Shown here piece by piece: positions 6,387 through 10,617 of a stretch of DNA of 10,617 nt. The notes under the pieces are model-generated. The model was not told where the DNA came from, made no database searches, and saw nothing but the letters and a program-made list of their open reading frames with translations. The translations under genes and the position numbers were made by a program. Source of the stretch: Armatimonadetes bacterium UBA5352 (lineage in GTDB: Bacteria; Armatimonadota; Zipacnadia; Zipacnadales; UBA5352); the NCBI GenBank assembly GCA_002411015.1, contig DHPY01000106.1, positions 55,535-66,151 on the forward strand, written 5' to 3'. Every line of letters starts with the position of its first letter. The first letter of the stretch is position 1.

Positions 6387-9278
6387 ATGCGCCGATCACA
6401 TCTCACAACCCACGCACATGCGCGCCGCGGGCAGGCGCTGATGGTGGCCGTGCTGCTGATGATGGCCATCCTGCTGGTGGGCATCCTGTTCGTGGCCCTG
6501 GTCACATACAACCAGGACCAGTCCACCCGGCACGAGGACTCGCTCCTCGCTCAGGCGATGGCAGAATCGGCTGTGCGCTACGCGGCGTACATGCTGGAGA
6601 ACTCGCCCGAGGGCGCCGACTGGCGGCCCGCCGAGCCGCCGGCAGTAGACAGCCTGGGCAACGTGGACCCCGAAGTCTACGGTGCGGACCTCACCGAGGG
6701 CACCGAGGACGACTACTACGACGACGTCGCCCTCGCTCGCGGGTGGGCGCCGGTGGTGGATGACATCTCCGCACCCGCCAGCTACAGCCGGCGTGGGTTC
6801 AGCCGCTTCCCTGATACCCGCCATCCCGGCGGATCGACCGCCGCCATCATGCCCACGAACGCCGGGCGCGGCTACTTCATGCTGCGCGTCAGCTACGACC
6901 CGTGGGAGCCAGGCGATACCGCCACGCCCGATCCGATGAACTGGCATATCAAGATCGAGGCCATCGGCCGCGTTGAGGGCTCTCCGGTCTACCGCAGACT
7001 CGTCGCCTACAAGCCGATCCCGATGCTCAACTACGCTCGCCTGGTGCACAACCTGACCGAGGACGGACAGCCGGCCCAGTTCGGCGTGCCCTCGTACTCG
7101 GACATGGATCGCGACCGAAACATCATCCGCACCGGCGCCCTGCGCCCCGACTGGCTCGCCACAGCGATTGATGGTCCGGTGCATGTGAATGGTGCGCTGC
7201 ATGTGGCCGGAGGCGTCTGGGCAGACAACGTCGGCACGCCCGAGGAATCCGGCACAAAGTTCCTGCTGACAGACGGCTTCAGCCCTGCCGGCTACCTCCG
7301 CAGGGACACCATCTCCGCAACCGGCGGCATCTACCGCTGGCAGGAGCCCGATGATACCGTCGCCGATGACACTGACGTGCCCGCACAGGTTGTTATCAAC
7401 GATGCCTATCCAGCTGACTTCCTGCGCTATACCAGCGATGACGTGGATCCCGATCCCGATGCGTTCGACACCTTCGGCGGGCGCGTGCTCGACAACCAGC
7501 AGGGGATGGCCGGCGGTGAGTCGCGCTTCGTCTCGCAGGTGAACCCGGGCACGCTGACGCTGGGCGGCGGAACCAGTAACTTCGAGCGCTACAAGCGCTT
7601 GGCCCGGGATACCGGTCAGCTTGTGCAGACAGGCGTGGGCGCCCCCTTTGAGAACAACGGGCAGTGGGGCTTCGGCCGTGGCATCTACATAGACAACTAC
7701 GGCGATGTCCAGTTCGATCACGACATCAACCAGCTCATCGCTGACTGGCAGCGCCCGGCGGCCACCGCCGGAACGCCTCCGCCGGACAGCGGTTGGAACG
7801 CGCTCTACACAACCTACGCGCCGCCCGCGGTGGAGATCGAGTTCCTGCCCAATGATTCGGGCTTCACTGCGGTTGATGATCCGAGTTCGGAGAATCCGGC
7901 CACCAACACAGTCTGGTGGCCCAACCACGAAACGGGCCAACCCGGCATCAGGATCACCCGCCATGACCGCACCTGGCGCACTCCCGCAGGCGCGGATTCC
8001 GGCCTGCGCACGATCATCCTTGACTACCCGACGCCGTGGCTGGATGGCACCGACGACGAGGTCCGCTACCCGATGATCGTCACCGAGGGCAATGTGCGCG
8101 TATCCGGGCGGCTTCCTGCGGCCGCGAACACCGCAGGCGACCTCACCCGCGCATACGACATGACCGTGGTGTCCGGAGGCACCATCTACATAGACGGCCA
8201 GTTGCTCGCGCCGAACGACTACCTCGTGACAGCGGTTCCGGATGCATTCAACACGAAGGTCGCCCTGCTCGCGCGCGACTGCGTCTGCCTCAACGCCACG
8301 CAGATCGTCCCGCAGGACACGGTCGGTACCGCCGCGGCGGTTCCGGACGACCCGCTGAACCCGGCTGACCCGAACAAGCACTGGGAGCTTGCCCCCGGTG
8401 GCGACGGCCGCGGCTATAGCACCTTCTTCTGGGGCGAAGCGCCGGTCGGCGACTCCGTGGGACTGGTCGTGCAGCAGACGGCTGCTGATCCGGGCCCGTC
8501 CGGTGTCTCGCTCGTGTTGTGGAATGAAGCGGCCGGCTATCAGTCATACGAGTTCACCACGACGGCTCCGCCGCCCATGGTGAATGAGGTGTTCTCGCTG
8601 GTGCCGCCGGCGACAGTCTTCCCCGACGGCAGCCTCCCGCCGCAGAACTACGGTATTGTGGCGGTCGCGCCGCAGTGGGCCCCCTATCGCGACCCCGCGG
8701 CAAGCCTGCCATGGGACCTCGCGACCTACCTGGACCCGACAATCGGCCGCACAAACGCCATCACGCTCAGCCACGCCGACCCGCACATCGGCGCGGGCTC
8801 AACCAGCTACTGGCTCAAGCACTGGAAGATCGCTGAGTATAGTGCCGACGGGAAGCCGGTGGGCGCGATCAGCGCGCGCGTGAACGCAGCCGTCTTCGCG
8901 GAGCGCGGGTGCTGGTATGTGCTCTCTCCCGGTCATTTCGACCCGCGGATCGCTGTGAACGCCGCCACCAACACCACCGTGGACGACGTCATCGAGAACC
9001 TGCGGTACAACTACCGCCTCACCTTCGTGGGCACGATCGCGGAGAACTTCACCGCGTCGGTCGAGGCCGCCCGCGACTGGCACGACAAGCTCGCGTATCC
9101 CGTGACGTACACCGGCGGCGATCTGGCGGAGTGGGGCACCATCGAGTACCACTTCGACGAGACGCTCCGCCTGGCGCGGTTCCACTCGACGGTCAGCAAC
9201 CCGGCGCACCCGGCGGCGAACCAACCACGACTGCCCCTGCTGCCCGTCAGCCCGGACCTCGTCTACTACGGTGAGTGA
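6387..9278 (+). CDS. Giant PilX/GspK-like minor pilin (about 963 aa)
   Basis: The N-terminus MRRSHLTTHAHARRG is followed by QALMVAVLLMMAILLVGILF and the segment LLAQAMAESAVRYAAYMLEN, closely matching the pattern of PilX_N/GspK proteins (Arg-Gly, Ala-Leu, long hydrophobic helix, then an Ala-Glu-Ser-Ala-type helix). If cleaved after G15, mature position 5 is V20 rather than Glu. GspK also lacks this Glu, in line with its place at the filament tip where no pilin lies above it. Classical GspK and PilX are about 200-350 aa; this ectodomain exceeds 900. It is beta-rich with Gly-x-Val-x-Val-x-Gly strands, for example DGPVHVNGALHV from 262, EGNVRVSGRL from 567 and GGTIYIDGQL from 597, reminiscent of DUF4900-like or bactofilin-like solenoid strands. 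It is acidic and poor in Cys (two in CVCL near 632, plus one near 842). ATG 6387 was chosen from GGAGG 6373-6377; ATG 6348 would add 13 residues. It is the last of the five prepilin-type genes and may cap the tip complex. Confidence 0.82.
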   Translation: MRRSHLTTHAHARRGQALMVAVLLMMAILLVGILFVALVTYNQDQSTRHEDSLLAQAMAESAVRYAAYMLENSPEGADWRPAEPPAVDSLGNVDPEVYGADLTEGTEDDYYDDVALARGWAPVVDDISAPASYSRRGFSRFPDTRHPGGSTAAIMPTNAGRGYFMLRVSYDPWEPGDTATPDPMNWHIKIEAIGRVEGSPVYRRLVAYKPIPMLNYARLVHNLTEDGQPAQFGVPSYSDMDRDRNIIRTGALRPDWLATAIDGPVHVNGALHVAGGVWADNVGTPEESGTKFLLTDGFSPAGYLRRDTISATGGIYRWQEPDDTVADDTDVPAQVVINDAYPADFLRYTSDDVDPDPDAFDTFGGRVLDNQQGMAGGESRFVSQVNPGTLTLGGGTSNFERYKRLARDTGQLVQTGVGAPFENNGQWGFGRGIYIDNYGDVQFDHDINQLIADWQRPAATAGTPPPDSGWNALYTTYAPPAVEIEFLPNDSGFTAVDDPSSENPATNTVWWPNHETGQPGIRITRHDRTWRTPAGADSGLRTIILDYPTPWLDGTDDEVRYPMIVTEGNVRVSGRLPAAANTAGDLTRAYDMTVVSGGTIYIDGQLLAPNDYLVTAVPDAFNTKVALLARDCVCLNATQIVPQDTVGTAAAVPDDPLNPADPNKHWELAPGGDGRGYSTFFWGEAPVGDSVGLVVQQTAADPGPSGVSLVLWNEAAGYQSYEFTTTAPPPMVNEVFSLVPPATVFPDGSLPPQNYGIVAVAPQWAPYRDPAASLPWDLATYLDPTIGRTNAITLSHADPHIGAGSTSYWLKHWKIAEYSADGKPVGAISARVNAAVFAERGCWYVLSPGHFDPRIAVNAATNTTVDDVIENLRYNYRLTFVGTIAENFTASVEAARDWHDKLAYPVTYTGGDLAEWGTIEYHFDETLRLARFHSTVSNPAHPAANQPRLPLLPVSPDLVYYGE

Positions 9279-9313
9279 CGGCAGGCAACAGGCTGTTCGC
9301 TCGGGCATTGCAC

Positions 9314-9319
9314 GGAGGT
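9314..9319 (+). promoter_or_regulatory. Strong Shine-Dalgarno GGAGGT
   Basis: GGAGGT lies 7 nt before ATG 9327 and fixes the start of the exported protein gene. It sits in the 48-bp gap after the PilX-like gene, which contains no terminator-like hairpin with a T-run, so read-through from the pilin operon is expected. Confidence 0.6.
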
Positions 9320-9326
9320 CATCGAG

Positions 9327-10617
9327 ATGCGGTTCGGCCGCACGTCATCATTGCTGACAGTACTCATCGGAGTCGCGCTGGCGGCGTCACTGCCCGCTTC
9401 GGCGGCAGGGACTGCCTTCCGCTACGACGCCACCCAGCGCGTCATCAACGCCTGTGTGCTCGGCGTGAACGGTCAGACGCTCGCTGATCACCCCAGTCCC
9501 TACATCATCGAGGGCATGAGGCGCTCAGACCTCGCTCCCGAGGACTGGAACTTCGTCAACGCTCTCGCGCCGCCCACCGTGGTCGAGGGCGATGTGGCGG
9601 CTGATTTCGTCGTCAAGGGCAAGCCGGAGTACTGGTTCGTGTCGCTCACCGATGAGACGGCCAACCAGCTTGTCGGCATGGACCTGATCTTCATCTCGGC
9701 CCCCGACCTTGACCTCACCCCGCGCCAGCAGGCAGGTCTTCAGGCCGCTGTTGAGGCGGGCGCGGTCCTCTGGGTGGACAACGCCATCCTCCGCGATGCC
9801 AATGGCGACCCGACCGACTGGACGAGAGTCACGAACTTCCCGTGGGTCCTGGGCTTCGACTTCGAGCCCACCCCGGCCAACCGGGCCTGGGCACTCAAGG
9901 CCACCGATCCTGGCCACATGCTCCTGCGCGAGCCGCACCCGATCGATGCTCTTTCAGTCACTCGTCTTGGCGATCGGCCCGACCGCCCTGAGTATGACAC
10001 CTGGGTCCCGCCCGATCCCGCCCTTCCCATCGATCCCAACAGCACGCTCAGCGAGGGCTTCTTCATCCCCACCCTGGGCGTCCAGTTCCGCGAGGTCATC
10101 CAGAACGTGCAGTATGACGACACGGGCGTGGTTCAGCGTGCAGCCGCATGGGCGGTCGCGGCCGACTACGGCTCCGGCAGCGTCCTGGTTACCGCCGGCG
10201 GAGTGGGGCGCGACGTTGCCGAGTGGTTGCTGGATCGAGGCACGGGGCAGTGGCGCCCCACTCCTGACTTCCTGCAGGCGCCCGACGTCAAGTTCGCGCT
10301 CAACGCGATCCGCTGGAACGACCGCTGGCAGCAGGCGCGCGGCAATCCCCGCGCAAGTGCCACCACCGTCGCCCGGGCTCCCTTCCCGCTGGATATCGCC
10401 TGGCAGTATCCTGACCGCAGCGAGGATCCCGCGGCCGTCTCCATCGGCGCTGTAGTCTCCACACCCGTGCAGAGCCGCAACCTGCTGTACGCGCTGAGCA
10501 TCCCCTCAACCACGGGCGGACCGCTCACGGGATCGCTCATGTGCTTCGACCTCACGCCTGAGGAAGACCGCGATGGCGATGGCATGGCCGATGACGGTGC
10601 GGAGACCGACTACAGCC
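9327..10617 (+). CDS. Secreted protein with propeller-like and Ca-loop sequence (partial, runs off right edge)
   Basis: The frame from ATG 9327 stays open for 430 codons to the window end with no stop. MRFGRTSSLLTVLIGVALAA leads to a signal-peptidase I site PASA before A27, so the protein is exported by Sec. Residues 119-157 (DLIFISAPDLDLT, then EAGAVLWVDNAI) resemble the part of DUF4159 or glutamine-amidotransferase-like folds where a beta strand is followed by a helix and an 'excess Gly, Asp-Asn' strand; this is tentative. Near the visible end, VVSTPVQSRNLLYALSI followed by GSLMCFDL (to about 409) fits a PQQ-type beta-propeller blade. An Asp-rich loop follows: D414, D416, D418, D422 in DRDGDGMADD, as in thrombospondin type 3 or dockerin Ca-binding loops. 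It lies 48 bp after the giant minor pilin and probably belongs to the same operon. The gene is missing its 3' end, so length and full domain order are unknown. Confidence 0.85.
   Translation, partial: MRFGRTSSLLTVLIGVALAASLPASAAGTAFRYDATQRVINACVLGVNGQTLADHPSPYIIEGMRRSDLAPEDWNFVNALAPPTVVEGDVAADFVVKGKPEYWFVSLTDETANQLVGMDLIFISAPDLDLTPRQQAGLQAAVEAGAVLWVDNAILRDANGDPTDWTRVTNFPWVLGFDFEPTPANRAWALKATDPGHMLLREPHPIDALSVTRLGDRPDRPEYDTWVPPDPALPIDPNSTLSEGFFIPTLGVQFREVIQNVQYDDTGVVQRAAAWAVAADYGSGSVLVTAGGVGRDVAEWLLDRGTGQWRPTPDFLQAPDVKFALNAIRWNDRWQQARGNPRASATTVARAPFPLDIAWQYPDRSEDPAAVSIGAVVSTPVQSRNLLYALSIPSTTGGPLTGSLMCFDLTPEEDRDGDGMADDGAETDYS

Noticed and set aside
5534..6526. Antisense open frame across the PilW/PilX-like junction
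   Set aside because: Same reasons: GC-driven shadow of two well-supported sense genes, no family features.
6396..8381. Very long antisense open frame (about 660 codons) opposite the PilX-like gene
   Set aside because: High GC and biased third positions leave long open frames on the opposite strand. The product is low-complexity (Val/Arg/Gly-rich), has no recognised motif, and lies wholly opposite a gene with a clear leader and helix.
9287..9297. Small inverted repeat AACAG-G-CTGTT in the gap before the exported-protein gene
   Set aside because: The arms are only 5 bp with a 1-nt centre, which cannot form a stable hairpin, and no T-run follows.
9709..10455. Ser/Arg/Pro-rich plus-strand open frame inside the exported-protein region
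   Set aside because: It is the off-frame reading of the uninterrupted frame from 9327, which has a signal peptide, a strong ribosome-binding site and normal composition.

Overview
This GC-rich window (mid-60s % GC by eye) carries a co-directional, tightly packed plus-strand gene cluster for a type IV pilus or type II secretion-like filament. In order it holds a possible tail of an upstream gene (1-44), a prepilin peptidase (41-907), a 175-bp gap with unusually rich inverted-repeat structure (908-1082), five consecutive genes for proteins with prepilin-type N-termini (1083-9278), and the start of a Sec-exported protein that runs off the right edge (9327-10617, incomplete).

The five prepilin-like proteins read as a minor-pilin set. 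Two are GspG/GspH-like small pilins that share a Cys/His pattern (252 and 256 aa). One is PilV/GspI-like (about 538 aa), one PilW/GspJ-like (about 629 aa) and one PilX/GspK-like (about 963 aa, without the usual Glu at mature position 5). The last three are far larger than the classical proteins, which are about 120-350 aa. Their extra length is extracellular, beta-rich sequence, and the PilW-like protein carries two cysteine clusters that look like zinc ribbons. The peptidase would process the leaders at the inner membrane, and the minor pilins would form a tip or priming complex. The final gene, a secreted protein with beta-propeller-like and calcium-loop sequence, could be a partner or cargo, but that is inference. 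No assembly ATPase, platform protein or secretin gene is visible here.

The gaps between the pilin genes are 26-100 bp (with the starts chosen here) with good Shine-Dalgarno sequences and no convincing intrinsic terminators, so one operon from about 1083 onward is the simplest reading. The most likely control region is the 908-1082 gap. It contains a strong 30-nt hairpin with symmetric tandem G-A mismatches, enclosed by an 8-bp long-range pairing.

The organism is a GC-rich bacterium. Several pilin-like genes with large ectodomains, a Cys-x2-His C-terminal motif in the small pilins, and propeller-type secreted proteins recall Armatimonadota or Planctomycetota-type genomes. This is a guess from style only; no marker gene is present. 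No RNA genes, insertion sequences, CRISPR arrays or integration sites were seen.
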